Assembly (NCBI GenBank): GCA_963665495.1
Contig: OY762289.1
Location: forward strand, 930,001-994,000
DNA from: G963665495 sp963665495
GTDB lineage: Bacteria; Desulfobacterota; Desulfovibrionia; Desulfovibrionales; Desulfovibrionaceae
Length of the DNA: 64,000 nucleotides
Reading direction: 5' to 3'
This document shows positions 32,349 to 40,818 of this stretch, piece after piece; position 1 is the stretch's first letter, and every line of letters starts with the position of its first letter. The translations under genes and the position numbers were made by a program. The notes under the pieces are model-generated. The model was not told the origin of the DNA. It saw only the letters and a program-made list of their open reading frames with translations, and ran no database searches.

Positions 32349-33973
32349 AGGTCGTAGGCCTTGAGTATGTCTGGCAGGAGTCCCTGGGCAGTAATCCGAC
32401 CGTTTTCCAAAAGCAGGCCGTGGGTTATTTCCGGGATGAGTTCGTCACGGCGGTGCAAGGCGCAGACAAGGCTGATTCCGCGTTCCGGCAACGCGCGCAG
32501 GGCGTCAAAAAACAGCCGGCGCGTATGGGGATCCAGCCCGGAAAAAGGCTCGTCCAACAGCAGGACATACGGGCCTTCGACTGAATCCGTCCCGGTCAGA
32601 GCGCGCGCCAGGAGAACGCGCCGGAGCTGCCCGTTGGACAGGGTGGACGCTGCTTGCGAGGCCACATCGGCGAGTCCGAAAAAATCCAGCCAGGCCATGG
32701 CCCGCTTTTGTTCCTGCAGGTCAACGGTCACATGCGCGCCCAGGGCGGCATGCATACCCGAACAGGCCAGTTCGAGCGCACTCATGTCATAGCCCAGGCT
32801 GGACTGCAGCTCGGGAGAGACAAAGCCCATACGCTGGCGCAGAGTGAGCAGCGGGATGGCCTCGGGGTCGTTTTCCTTTTGTCCGAAGCGGACGATGCGG
32901 GCCGGTTTATCAAAGGAAAAATAGGCCGGAATATCGCCGTATACCAGACGCAGAAAGGTACTCTTGCCCGCGCCGTTGGTGCCGAATACCGCCCAGTGCT
33001 GTCCGGGAAGCAGGCTCCATTGGTCCACCTTGAGGAGAGTCTTGCTCTTGAGGCGGTATTCTGCGTCTTGAATTTCCAGGAGCGGAGCCTTCGGTAAGGC
33101 CTCCGGAGCGTCATGGCGCAGGGCGGGGAGGCTCTCGGCATGGCGCATGGGCAGGTTCGGTTCGTACACTTCGCGCAACAATTCGCTCGTGATACAGTCC
33201 GGAAAATAGCCCTGAACCAGAATCCGGCCGTTTTTCAAAAGAAGCGCATGGGTAAGGACCGAGGACAGCAGTTGCAGTTCCTCCAGCCGGTGCGTGGCAA
33301 AGATCAGTTGGACGTCGCCCACAATATTGGCGGATTCCGGTTGAAACAATTCATTGAGACTCTGAAAAAAGCTGCTGCGGGAGTCGGTATCCAGCCCCTC
33401 GCTGGCCTCATCCAGCATGAGCACCGCAGGTGTGTTTTCCAGAGGAGCCAGAGCCCGGGCCAGAAGAACTTTACGGGCCTGTCCCTGCGAAAGGGTCAGA
33501 AATCTGCGTTCGGACAGGTTTGACGCGTTCAACAGGGCCAGCAGTTCCTGCGCGCGCCGGAGCTGTGCAGGAGTGGCCGGCTGATAGAGCAGGTACGCGT
33601 CGAAAAAACCCGAAAGCACCACATCCAGGGCCGGAGGATTCCAGTTGTTGTGCGTATAGCGTTCCTGCACTTCGGCGGATACCAGTCCGAAACGCTGCCG
33701 GATGCCGGCGGGGTCCGGATGGGCGGTGCCTCCGTAATTGTAAAGCCTGGATCCGCCGTTGTTCTGGTCCGGCCAGAGATCGCCGCGAAGCAGTTTCAGA
33801 AAGGTGCTTTTGCCTGAGCCGTTTGCGCCCAGCAGTCCCCAATGCTGGCCGGGGGTCAGATCCCAGTTGAAGTCTTTGAGGATGCTTTTACCGTTCAGGC
33901 TGAGTCTGAGAGCGTTCAAAGCGATGCGGGGCATCTTTGCGTCAGGGGACTGATATGTGTGGATAGTTTGCAT
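32345..33973 (-). CDS. Tandem ABC ATPase, ModF-like, 542 aa
   Basis: Two fused nucleotide-binding domains and no membrane segment. First domain: Walker A GLLGANGSGKSTFLKLL, signature LSQGQARKVLLARAL, Walker B VLMLDEASEGLD. Second: FGTNGAGKSTFLRLV, LSNGQLRRVLLARAL, VLLLDEPFSGLD. The arrangement matches ModF/PhrA-type proteins linked to molybdate or oxyanion metabolism, rather than ABC-F translation factors, whose linker is absent. The start at ATG 33973 is weakly supported; an upstream TTG is possible. Coupled to the TrpF-like gene. No permease is encoded nearby. Confidence 0.85.
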   Translation of the reverse strand: MQTIHTYQSPDAKMPRIALNALRLSLNGKSILKDFNWDLTPGQHWGLLGANGSGKSTFLKLLRGDLWPDQNNGGSRLYNYGGTAHPDPAGIRQRFGLVSAEVQERYTHNNWNPPALDVVLSGFFDAYLLYQPATPAQLRRAQELLALLNASNLSERRFLTLSQGQARKVLLARALAPLENTPAVLMLDEASEGLDTDSRSSFFQSLNELFQPESANIVGDVQLIFATHRLEELQLLSSVLTHALLLKNGRILVQGYFPDCITSELLREVYEPNLPMRHAESLPALRHDAPEALPKAPLLEIQDAEYRLKSKTLLKVDQWSLLPGQHWAVFGTNGAGKSTFLRLVYGDIPAYFSFDKPARIVRFGQKENDPEAIPLLTLRQRMGFVSPELQSSLGYDMSALELACSGMHAALGAHVTVDLQEQKRAMAWLDFFGLADVASQAASTLSNGQLRRVLLARALTGTDSVEGPYVLLLDEPFSGLDPHTRRLFFDALRALPERGISLVCALHRRDELIPEITHGLLLENGRITAQGLLPDILKAYDL

Positions 33974-34151
33974 ACACTGTGTCAACTTTTTATGCAGTTA
34001 TGAGCTGGTAAGCGTGTCTGTTCGTGTTCAATGTACATTCCCGCTGCTTGTTGCAAGGCGTTTTGTGCTGTTTAGAAGAATTTGGCATCAAATTTGTATA
34101 TGAGTAGTAAAAGGCACAAATCGTATGCCGATCAAACAGGAGGCGAGAATC

Positions 34152-34361
34152 ATGTTAGGCACTGTTCAGGCTCTGAAAGAAAAGTTTGTAAAGCTCGATG
34201 TATTTCCCGACGAGCATTTGCGTTTTCACGTACGTGTTTCCTTCATGGGGAAAAGTTTTATTGCCGGCGGGTATAAAAGCCCGGATGAAGCCCAGCGCAG
34301 AGGAGTAGCCATAATGTGCGCCATGTTTGGTTCGCAGGCCGAGATCGCCGGTGCGCTGTAG
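34152..34361 (+). CDS. Hypothetical protein, 69 aa
   Basis: Reads MLGTVQALKEKFVKLDVFPD and ends QAEIAGAL; a small soluble protein with a beta-rich middle (RFHVRVSFMGKSFIAGGYKS) that could bind nucleic acid, though no family is recognised. AGGAGGCG at ideal distance before ATG 34152 strongly supports translation, and the longer upstream frame is rejected. TTGGCA (about 34083) and TAGTAA with a 17-bp spacer form a possible promoter. Converges with the GNAT gene, whose end is 1 bp away. Confidence 0.6.
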   Translation: MLGTVQALKEKFVKLDVFPDEHLRFHVRVSFMGKSFIAGGYKSPDEAQRRGVAIMCAMFGSQAEIAGAL

Positions 34362-34362
34362 C

Positions 34363-34791
34363 TCAGTCTTTGGGCAGCGGCTGCGTACGCAGCATCAGAA
34401 ACGCCGGAAGGCGCTGAAAGTCCTTGTTTTCCCAATAGGACTGGACTGCGTCCGTGGTGAGGACACTGCAGGTCGGAGCGCCGCGTCTGGCAAGCTCTTT
34501 GAGAACCTCATGGACCAGCGCTTTGCCCACACCGCAGTTTTGCGCATCAGGATGCACGGACAACAGGTGAATCAAGGCTCGTGAACCGTCGTAAACGGCC
34601 TTGATCATACCCACGGGTGAGTTGTTCGTTTCGCGGCATGCTACCAGGAACACTGCAGCCGGGCAACGGGCCACCCTTGCCATGGCCTCCGGCCCCTCTA
34701 TTTCGGGAAAATCGTATTGTCCGTTACGTGTCAGAATTTCGACAACCGCGGGGGCGTCGCGATCCTGAAACGGTCTGATGCGAAAGTCCAT
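34363..34791 (-). CDS. GNAT family N-acetyltransferase, 142 aa
   Basis: Acetyl-CoA-dependent transferase of unknown substrate. The motif-A region is LIHLLSVHPDAQNCGVGKALVHEVLKEL (acetyl-CoA binding, about 75-100), followed by TTDAVQSYWENKDFQRLP, the typical last strand and tyrosine region. Starts MDFRIRPFQDRDAPAVVEIL, the standard GNAT opening. Length fits a single domain. It precedes nothing downstream on its strand within 2 kb except its own end, and follows the dehydrogenase gene by 16 bp, so the two are probably co-transcribed. Confidence 0.88.
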   Translation of the reverse strand: MDFRIRPFQDRDAPAVVEILTRNGQYDFPEIEGPEAMARVARCPAAVFLVACRETNNSPVGMIKAVYDGSRALIHLLSVHPDAQNCGVGKALVHEVLKELARRGAPTCSVLTTDAVQSYWENKDFQRLPAFLMLRTQPLPKD

Positions 34792-34807
34792 GTTCCGTCA
34801 CTCAGTT

Positions 34808-36031
34808 TTATAGCCTGCCGGTTGAACCGCGGTGGTCAAAGGCCACTTTAACGCTTTGGTTCTTTTTCTTGTCGAAAACCGTTTCGAAAGCTTTTTCCCA
34901 GTCCTCAAGAGCAAAGGTGTGGGTTAGCAAACCCTGCGTATCGTAATTGCCGCCTGCCAGCAGATCGATGGCGAGTTCGTAGGTATTCACCGTTTGTCCT
35001 CTAAACTGCGCGCGGCCATACATGGCTGTTCCCGTCATGGTCAACTGTCTTGCCCAGAGACTTGAAATATCGACTTTTTGTATAGAAGCAGCGGTGCCGA
35101 CCATAATATAGATGCCGCGGGCGCGCAGGGCCAGCAACCCTTCCTGCATGGAGCGCGAACCGCCCACACAGTCGAAAAAATAATCCGCTCCGCCTTCGAT
35201 ATTGCCGCCTCCCAGGGTGGTACGCAGAAAGCTGGCTCCCAGGGCTTCGGCAAACTCCTTGCGACTGGGCGAACGCAGGATGGTGTCGGCTCCGCCGCGT
35301 TTTGCCAGCAGGCTCTGGAACGGATGGCGGGCCACCATAAATATTTCAGCGCCGCAGCCCAAAGAGCGCAGACAGCGCAACAGGTGCTGGGCAATGACAC
35401 CGGCGCCGTAGATGATGACTTTGGCATTGTCCGGCGGAAAATTGTCCAGACAGGGCTGCAGAGCAGAAGCCACCGAATCCGTGAGCACGGCGGTTTCATC
35501 GCTCATCCCCTCGGGCACGCGCAGCAGACGGGAAGACGGTGCGCGCATCATTCTGGCCATGCCGCCGCCTACGCTTTGGTTATAGCCCAGAACCATTCCC
35601 GGCGTCAGGTCGCCTCGGGTGAAATTTTCGCACAGGTTGTATTCGCCGCGAGCGCAGGAGTTGCAAGGAGCCAGGCCGCGTTGCGCACAGCTGAGAACAG
35701 GCTCTACAACCACCCGCTCGCCGGGGACAAAACCTGTTTCCGGAGCGGCTTCCGCCACCTCGGCCAGAACCTCGTGGCCGAGAACAGCCGGAAACGAGGC
35801 ATAGGGTTCGAGCAGAAACGATTCCAGACCACGAAGCAGGTTAAGATCCGAACCGCATATTCCGCACATTTTGTTGTTGAGCAGCACCCACGAACCTTCG
35901 GCCTTGGGCTCGGGCACATCGCGCAACTGCAACGGGGCGATTTTCGGGAAGAACCGGCGCCGTGCCATCCGGCTCAAAAACTTGCACGCCAGATAACGCA
36001 CGGGAGAGTGGTAATAAACGAGTGCTTGCAT
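34808..36031 (-). CDS. Zinc-dependent alcohol dehydrogenase family protein, 407 aa
   Basis: MDR-superfamily oxidoreductase using NAD(P). The catalytic zinc ligands are seen in MCGICGSDLN (Cys) and LGHEVLAEV (His-Glu); the structural zinc loop is CAQRGLAPCNSCARGEYNLC with four cysteines and a longer first spacing than usual. The Rossmann region VIIYGAGVIAQHLLRCLRSL is a slightly atypical GxGxxxxx loop. Start at ATG 36031 (MQALVYYHSP) although no clear ribosome-binding site is present. Substrate unknown; threonine/sorbitol-type polyol dehydrogenases are closest in layout. Overlaps no gene; GNAT gene follows. Confidence 0.88.
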   Translation of the reverse strand: MQALVYYHSPVRYLACKFLSRMARRRFFPKIAPLQLRDVPEPKAEGSWVLLNNKMCGICGSDLNLLRGLESFLLEPYASFPAVLGHEVLAEVAEAAPETGFVPGERVVVEPVLSCAQRGLAPCNSCARGEYNLCENFTRGDLTPGMVLGYNQSVGGGMARMMRAPSSRLLRVPEGMSDETAVLTDSVASALQPCLDNFPPDNAKVIIYGAGVIAQHLLRCLRSLGCGAEIFMVARHPFQSLLAKRGGADTILRSPSRKEFAEALGASFLRTTLGGGNIEGGADYFFDCVGGSRSMQEGLLALRARGIYIMVGTAASIQKVDISSLWARQLTMTGTAMYGRAQFRGQTVNTYELAIDLLAGGNYDTQGLLTHTFALEDWEKAFETVFDKKKNQSVKVAFDHRGSTGRL

Positions 36032-36118
36032 GGAGTTTTTCCGTGTGGCTGGGACAAAAAGGAGCTGTAGCGTCCGAGCCTGCTGCGAACGCCGTGGCTT
36101 TTCCAAGAAAGAATGTAG

Positions 36119-36577
36119 TTAAATCAGTCTGTTAAAGATCAGCGTATAGACCTGGCGTATCTTGAGGGAGAATTTGAGAATTGGCGATTCCAAGTCTTCT
36201 TTTTTCTTGATGTAGGTGGAGACGAGCTGGCGTGCCACCTCGGAAAAGTTATTTTCCTTTTTCGGAGCCAGCAGCGTATCGTACACGTCAATACGCCGGA
36301 CTATAAACTGTGTTGTTTGCGCGTTGCATTTGAGATGGCTGCCGATTTCTTCGAGGAAGAGTTTGAAATAGGTGTTCCAGTTGTCCGGGAACGATTTTTC
36401 CAAGGCGATTTTCCACAGAGCGACATAAAGCGACTTGATTTCGATGATGAGTTTCTTTTTTTTATTGAAACTGTATTTTCCGATACCAAGTATGTCGAGT
36501 TCTTCCTGGTAATCAAAAGAACTCAGCAAGGCTTGAAAACGAGAAACAATGGTTTCAGGAGAGAGTTCGCTGGACAT
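36119..36577 (-). CDS. Hypothetical protein, 152 aa
   Basis: A helical, lysine-rich soluble protein (MSSELSPETIVSRFQALLSS..., KIALEKSFPDNWNTYFKLFL). No signal peptide, no membrane segment, no catalytic motif. It lies 87 bp upstream of the dehydrogenase in the same direction. The length, codon use and acidic-basic helix pattern look like a real protein, but I do not recognise the family. Confidence 0.6.
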   Translation of the reverse strand: MSSELSPETIVSRFQALLSSFDYQEELDILGIGKYSFNKKKKLIIEIKSLYVALWKIALEKSFPDNWNTYFKLFLEEIGSHLKCNAQTTQFIVRRIDVYDTLLAPKKENNFSEVARQLVSTYIKKKEDLESPILKFSLKIRQVYTLIFNRLI

Positions 36578-37051
36578 TTCCTATCACCTTGGACGGTTCA
36601 ACAGCCCTTACGTCCCAACAGTATATAGCTCATAGAAGGTACGTTCATTTGTATCTTCTGTTCCAAAAAATATGCCATCCAAGGCTCAATCAGGTCGGTA
36701 ATAAAACCATGATAATAGAGCCTCAAGCCCCGTTCATTTTTTCATGCTATTTGCTGTAAATAGCAAGCAGTTTTCGGGGGTATTTATTCCGCGACCAGTA
36801 TGCGCAACGCGAGTTCTGCAGCAGGGAACTTTCAGCCCCGCCTGATTCTGGTATGCTATATATAATAAAGATAACAATTGTTTAATTAATTACGATAACT
36901 GTAGGATCTATCAAAGTCAATGAGGGAAGGCAATGGCTTACTGTCATGAATTACTACTTTTTCGTGAAAAGCCGGAGATCTGAAAAGCTTGCAGTGCAGG
37001 ATTCCTGAAAGCTGGGGACCGTAACAGTAACGATCCCCAGAAGGATGATTC
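36578..37051. other. AT-rich gene-free region
   Basis: About 470 bp with no supportable gene. The central part (36850-36900) is almost pure A+T, likely promoter DNA for the 152-aa gene, though no well-spaced hexamer pair can be singled out. The only defined structure is the hairpin at 37012-37040 near the aminotransferase end. Confidence 0.45.
37012..37040 (-). terminator. Hairpin after the aminotransferase gene
   Basis: CTGGGGACCGT pairs with ACGATCCCCAG (one G-U) around AACAGTA. It lies 12 bp beyond the aminotransferase stop. The minus-strand downstream sequence lacks a T-run, so it may be a Rho-assisted or mRNA-stabilising hairpin. Confidence 0.55.
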
Positions 37052-38236
37052 TTATTTTTTGAAAGCCGTGGCAAATCCTTCTTTGGCGCGGCGGATGATG
37101 GCTTCATCTACACAAAAAGCCAAGCGGAAGTAGCCGGGAAAACCGAATCCGCTGCCGGGTACGGCAAGAATACGTTCTTCCTGCAGCTTGGCTACAAAAG
37201 CGACATCGTCTCCGCCGGGAGCTTCGGGGAAAAAGTAGAAGCCTCCCTTGGGCATGGCGTAGGTGTACCCCGCGCTATCAAGGCAGTCGGCCATGGCTTT
37301 GCGGCGTGCGTCATAGATTGATGTGTCCACTTTTGCTTCCAGAGCGTCCGCAGCGATGTGCTGGCCTATGGCCGGGGCGTTGACATAGCCCAGAATACGG
37401 TTTGCCAGAGTGATACCGGCAATCAGCGTGCCTTTATCGGGCATCTCCGGATTGACCACCACGTATCCGATACGCGCGCCAGCCAGGGAAAGGTTCTTGG
37501 AAAAGGAATTGATGACCACAGTGTATGGGTAAAGCGGAAGCACGGCAGGCACTTCAACGCCGTCAAAGGACAGAAACCGGTACGGTTCGTCCATGATCAT
37601 CAATATGGGGCGGCCGAACTCTTCACTTTTCCGGGTCAGAATGGCGGCGAGCTGCTCGAGTTCCGCCTTGGGATAAACATGTCCGCTGGGGTTGTTGGGC
37701 GAGTTCAGCAGTACGCCCCTGGTCTTTGGGTTGATGGCTTTTTCAAACGCCTCGAAATCGATGGTGAACTCAGGCGGCGTGCAGGGGACGGACTTGAAAA
37801 TGCCGTCATAGTTCTGCGTATAGAATATGTACTCAACAAAAAAAGGAGCAACGCCGAGGATTTCGTCCCCGGGATTGAGAATGGCCCGGAACAGAGCGTT
37901 CAATCCGCCGGCAGCGCCGCAGGTGATGACAACGTCTTCACCTTTGAGAGGGACTTCCTGGATTTTGCTGACCGTTGCGGCCAGTTTTTCGCGGAACCAC
38001 GGGTAGCCCGCATTGGGCATGTAACCGACTGCCAGGGGCTGGTCTGCGGTTTCTGCGAAACGCTGAATGGCCTTTTTGACTTCCAGCGGGGGAGGGAGAT
38101 CCGGATTGCCGAGACTGAAGTCACAGACTTTGTCTTCGCCGAATTCGGCTTTCATTTTGGCTCCGGCTTCGAACATTTTCCGAATCCAAGACTGACTTTG
38201 AAGGTAGGATTCTACTTCAGAGGAAAGAAGAGACAT
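37052..38236 (-). CDS. PLP-dependent aminotransferase, class I/II (aspartate-type), 394 aa
   Basis: Fold-type I aminotransferase. The Schiff-base lysine is in NSFSKNLSLAGARIGYV (about residue 238), with upstream NSPNNPSGHVYPKAE, the Asp-Tyr pair in MIMDEPYR and the terminal Arg in GYFRLAFCVDE, all conserved. This fits aspartate or broad-specificity aminotransferases of the AspC-like I-gamma group. Full length. The gene follows the sigma-54 regulator by 56 bp in the same direction, so read-through is likely. Amino-acid specificity is not readable from the sequence. Confidence 0.92.
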   Translation of the reverse strand: MSLLSSEVESYLQSQSWIRKMFEAGAKMKAEFGEDKVCDFSLGNPDLPPPLEVKKAIQRFAETADQPLAVGYMPNAGYPWFREKLAATVSKIQEVPLKGEDVVITCGAAGGLNALFRAILNPGDEILGVAPFFVEYIFYTQNYDGIFKSVPCTPPEFTIDFEAFEKAINPKTRGVLLNSPNNPSGHVYPKAELEQLAAILTRKSEEFGRPILMIMDEPYRFLSFDGVEVPAVLPLYPYTVVINSFSKNLSLAGARIGYVVVNPEMPDKGTLIAGITLANRILGYVNAPAIGQHIAADALEAKVDTSIYDARRKAMADCLDSAGYTYAMPKGGFYFFPEAPGGDDVAFVAKLQEERILAVPGSGFGFPGYFRLAFCVDEAIIRRAKEGFATAFKK

Positions 38237-38292
38237 GATGGAGTACTCCTGAGGCAGCCAAAAGGCTGTGGGATTGGCAGCCGGGCGGGCGG

Positions 38293-39699
38293 TTAAGGAA
38301 TGTCGAGGCCCTGGCTGCGGTATTCGTTGAGTTTGTTACGTAAGGTTCTTACTGATATGCCTAAAAGGTCGGCGGCCTGGGTGCGGTTGCCCGACGTATG
38401 TTCCAGACCGCGCATGATCATGATGCGCTCCATTTCCTGCAGAGGCATGATGCCTCCGCCGAGGATATTTTCCAGGGATTCCCCCTTGAGCGGGTGGGGG
38501 ATGTCTCCCGCATCTTCGATTTCCGGCAGCAGGTCTTCATCCTGAGGCCAGAATTCGTCATCCAGCAGAAAGTGGCTTTTGCTGATGGGGCCGTTGCCGG
38601 CGAGCAGCACGGCACGCTCCATGAGGTTTTGCAACTCCCGGACATTGCCGGGCCAGTCATAGGCCTTGAGCCATTCCACCGCGTCGGAGGAGATGGAAAG
38701 GGTTGGAATGCCGTACTGACTGCGAAATTTGTCCACAAAGAACTTGGCCAGGACAAGCACGTCATCTCCACGCTCCCTGAGAGCAGGAAGCTTGAGGGGA
38801 ATGACATTGAGCCGGAAAAAAAGATCCTGGCGAAATTTTCCGGATTCCACCCACTCCTGAAGCGCGCGGTTGGTGGTGGCCAGAACACGGACGTCCACTT
38901 TGATGCTTTCCACGCCGCCAACGCGATCCAGTTCGCTTTCCTGCAGGACGCGCAGCAATTTGGCCTGAAGTCCGAGATCCATCTCCGAGATTTCATCCAG
39001 GAGTATGGTGCCCTTGTCCGCGAGTTCGAATTTGCCCGGCTTGCGGTTGATGGCGCCAGTAAAAGCGCCTTTTTCGTGGCCGAACAGTTCGCTTTCCAGC
39101 AGATGTTCGGGCAGGGCCGCGCAATTGACTGCGATGAAAGGTTTCTCCGCCCTGTCGCTGTTCATGTGGAGAAAGCGGGCGATCATTTCCTTACCTGTGC
39201 CGGAATCACCCGAAATCAATACGGTGGCCTTGGAACGGGCAACCTGTTTGGCCAGTGCCAGAACCCGCGCTATGGCCGGATGTTTTCCGATGATCTGCCG
39301 CGAAATATCATCGATGCCTTGTTTGACGGCGGCAGTCTGTTTCGTAGAAGGGGCAGGAAGCGCAGCGACGATTTTTTCCCAGTTCAAAGGTTCGAGCCAG
39401 TAGTCTTTGGCGCCTGATTCGAGATATTTCTGGGCCTCCTGGGCTGAACCCTGGGTGGTAATGATGACTACCGGAGGAAAGTCAGGATTCCGTGAACTCT
39501 CGGACAAGAGTTCCTCAACACGATATCCTGGCATGCTCGGTCTGGAAAAAATCAGTTCCGGAGACGATTTTTTGATAAAGCTGAGGGCTCCGGTCAGGTT
39601 TTCCGCGATGCCGGCATCGTATCCATCTTCCTTGAGGGCAGGAAAAAAAGAGGTGACGGCCTGAGGAGGAGCTATGAAAAGTATTTTTTGTGACGCCAT
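38293..39699 (-). CDS. Sigma-54-dependent activator with degenerate receiver, 468 aa
   Basis: Activates sigma-54 RNA polymerase by ATP hydrolysis. The AAA+ domain (about 135-375) has Walker A GDSGTGKEM, the sigma-54 contact loop GHEKGAFTGA, Walker B GTILLDEI and arginine-finger regions. The Fis-type helix-turn-helix is RTQAADLLGISVRTLRNKLN at the C-terminus. The N-terminal fold resembles a receiver, but the acidic pair is replaced (FIAPP), the phosphoacceptor Asp is Arg (FSRPSMPGY) and the invariant Lys is Glu (WLEPL). Phosphorylation control is thus improbable. No partner kinase is adjacent. Confidence 0.92.
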   Translation of the reverse strand: MASQKILFIAPPQAVTSFFPALKEDGYDAGIAENLTGALSFIKKSSPELIFSRPSMPGYRVEELLSESSRNPDFPPVVIITTQGSAQEAQKYLESGAKDYWLEPLNWEKIVAALPAPSTKQTAAVKQGIDDISRQIIGKHPAIARVLALAKQVARSKATVLISGDSGTGKEMIARFLHMNSDRAEKPFIAVNCAALPEHLLESELFGHEKGAFTGAINRKPGKFELADKGTILLDEISEMDLGLQAKLLRVLQESELDRVGGVESIKVDVRVLATTNRALQEWVESGKFRQDLFFRLNVIPLKLPALRERGDDVLVLAKFFVDKFRSQYGIPTLSISSDAVEWLKAYDWPGNVRELQNLMERAVLLAGNGPISKSHFLLDDEFWPQDEDLLPEIEDAGDIPHPLKGESLENILGGGIMPLQEMERIMIMRGLEHTSGNRTQAADLLGISVRTLRNKLNEYRSQGLDIP

Positions 39700-40198
39700 G
39701 GGTCTCTAATAGCGCCAAGCTGGCCGTTTTTCAATCATTGAGCGCCCTTTTGCGGTGGAAAAAGATTTTCTAAACATTCTCTCAAACCATAGCACAGATT
39801 TTTGGCAATTGCTATCAGTAATTATGGCCCTGTAGTCTGCTGCCGGATGTTGTTGTAATAAGCCCTGAAGAAAACTTCAGGGCGTAAGTGATTTTTTGAG
39901 CCCGTGCGGACGCTATTTCTTGACTATGGCGGCCTGATTCTGAGTTTTACCGACATAAATCAGTACGGTGAAATCGAATCTCGACATACAGGAAAGGGAA
40001 GAGCTATACATGCGTGGGATGTACGTGCAGAAACTTCGGAGTATCACATTCCGATGGGAGGTAATCTGCTATTTTTCTCTTTGAAAAGTGTGCTATGCTG
40101 CAGTCATCAGGTAAGAGAGCATAGAGGCGGATGTCATAAGTACGGCAATCGGAGGTTGCAGCGATGCTTTGGATTTGTAGCTGAAGACGGGATAGTGC
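39700..40198. other. Intergenic region upstream of lemA
   Basis: About 500 bp between divergent genes. It holds the hairpin at 39862-39883 and is otherwise without a well-supported gene; a frame running through 39904-40350 crosses into LemA in another phase and has no ribosome-binding site. Promoters for the flanking genes must lie here but no clean pair was identified. Confidence 0.45.
39862..39883. terminator. Perfect hairpin GCCCTGAAG...CTTCAGGGC
   Basis: Nine perfect pairs around AAAA, followed on the plus strand by GTAAGTGATTTTTT. No plus-strand gene ends before it, so it may stop antisense transcription, or be a remnant. Structure clear, role not. Confidence 0.55.
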
Positions 40199-40792
40199 AT
40201 GACCACTACATATATTCTTTATTGTCTGGCTGTGTTGTTATTTTTGCTTCTTTCCTATGGCATTGTTGCATACAACCGCTTGGTTTTACTCAGGCAACGC
40301 CATCTCACCGCTTTTTCACAGATAGATGTGCAGCTCAAACGCCGGCATGATTTGATCCCCGGCCTTGTGGAAGCGGTTGCCGGCTACATGCGGCATGAGC
40401 GCGAAACCCTGGAAGCCTTGACAAAAGCGCGCGAAGCCGCCTTCAACGCGCTGCGAGCCGCGTATTCTCCTGCAGATCTCGAAGCGCTGCAGAGCGTTTC
40501 AGGGGCGGAGCTGCACATAACGCGCAGCCTGACATCCTTGCTTGGAAAAGTGGAAGTGTATCCGGAGTTGAAAGCGGTGCTGAATACTTCGGACCTGATG
40601 GAAGAGCTGCGCTCCACGGAGAACAGAATCGCTTTTGCGCGCCAGCATTATAATGACGCGGTCGCCAGGTATAATACCTACAGTGAGTCCTTTCCCGTGA
40701 ACATTCTTGCCGGGATTTTTTCCTTTTACAGAGCCGGGTTACTGGAATTTGATGACAAGATTTTCCGATCGTCGCCGCAAGTTTCTCTCTGA
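40199..40792 (+). CDS. LemA family membrane protein, 197 aa
   Basis: One N-terminal transmembrane helix (YILYCLAVLLFLLLSYGIV) then a long helical cytoplasmic domain with the family signature YNRLVLLRQRHLTAFSQIDVQLKRRHDLIPGLVE and the later RHYNDAVARYNTYSESFPVNILAGIF. LemA proteins are common beside M48 proteases, which is what follows here 26 bp downstream. A role in envelope stress or as protease cofactor is suggested by this recurring pairing, not demonstrated. Length fits. Confidence 0.93.
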   Translation: MTTTYILYCLAVLLFLLLSYGIVAYNRLVLLRQRHLTAFSQIDVQLKRRHDLIPGLVEAVAGYMRHERETLEALTKAREAAFNALRAAYSPADLEALQSVSGAELHITRSLTSLLGKVEVYPELKAVLNTSDLMEELRSTENRIAFARQHYNDAVARYNTYSESFPVNILAGIFSFYRAGLLEFDDKIFRSSPQVSL

Positions 40793-40818
40793 ACCGTAAA
40801 ATAACCAGGGTCATACGT

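Noticed and set aside
33986..34151. Sigma-54 promoter upstream of the 69-aa gene (TTGGCAT...TTTGT)
   Set aside because: The -12 element lacks the invariant GC at the right spacing; a weak sigma-70 pair fits better.
39904..40350. 148-aa frame before and into lemA
   Set aside because: Overlaps the LemA start in a different phase and lacks start signals or domains.
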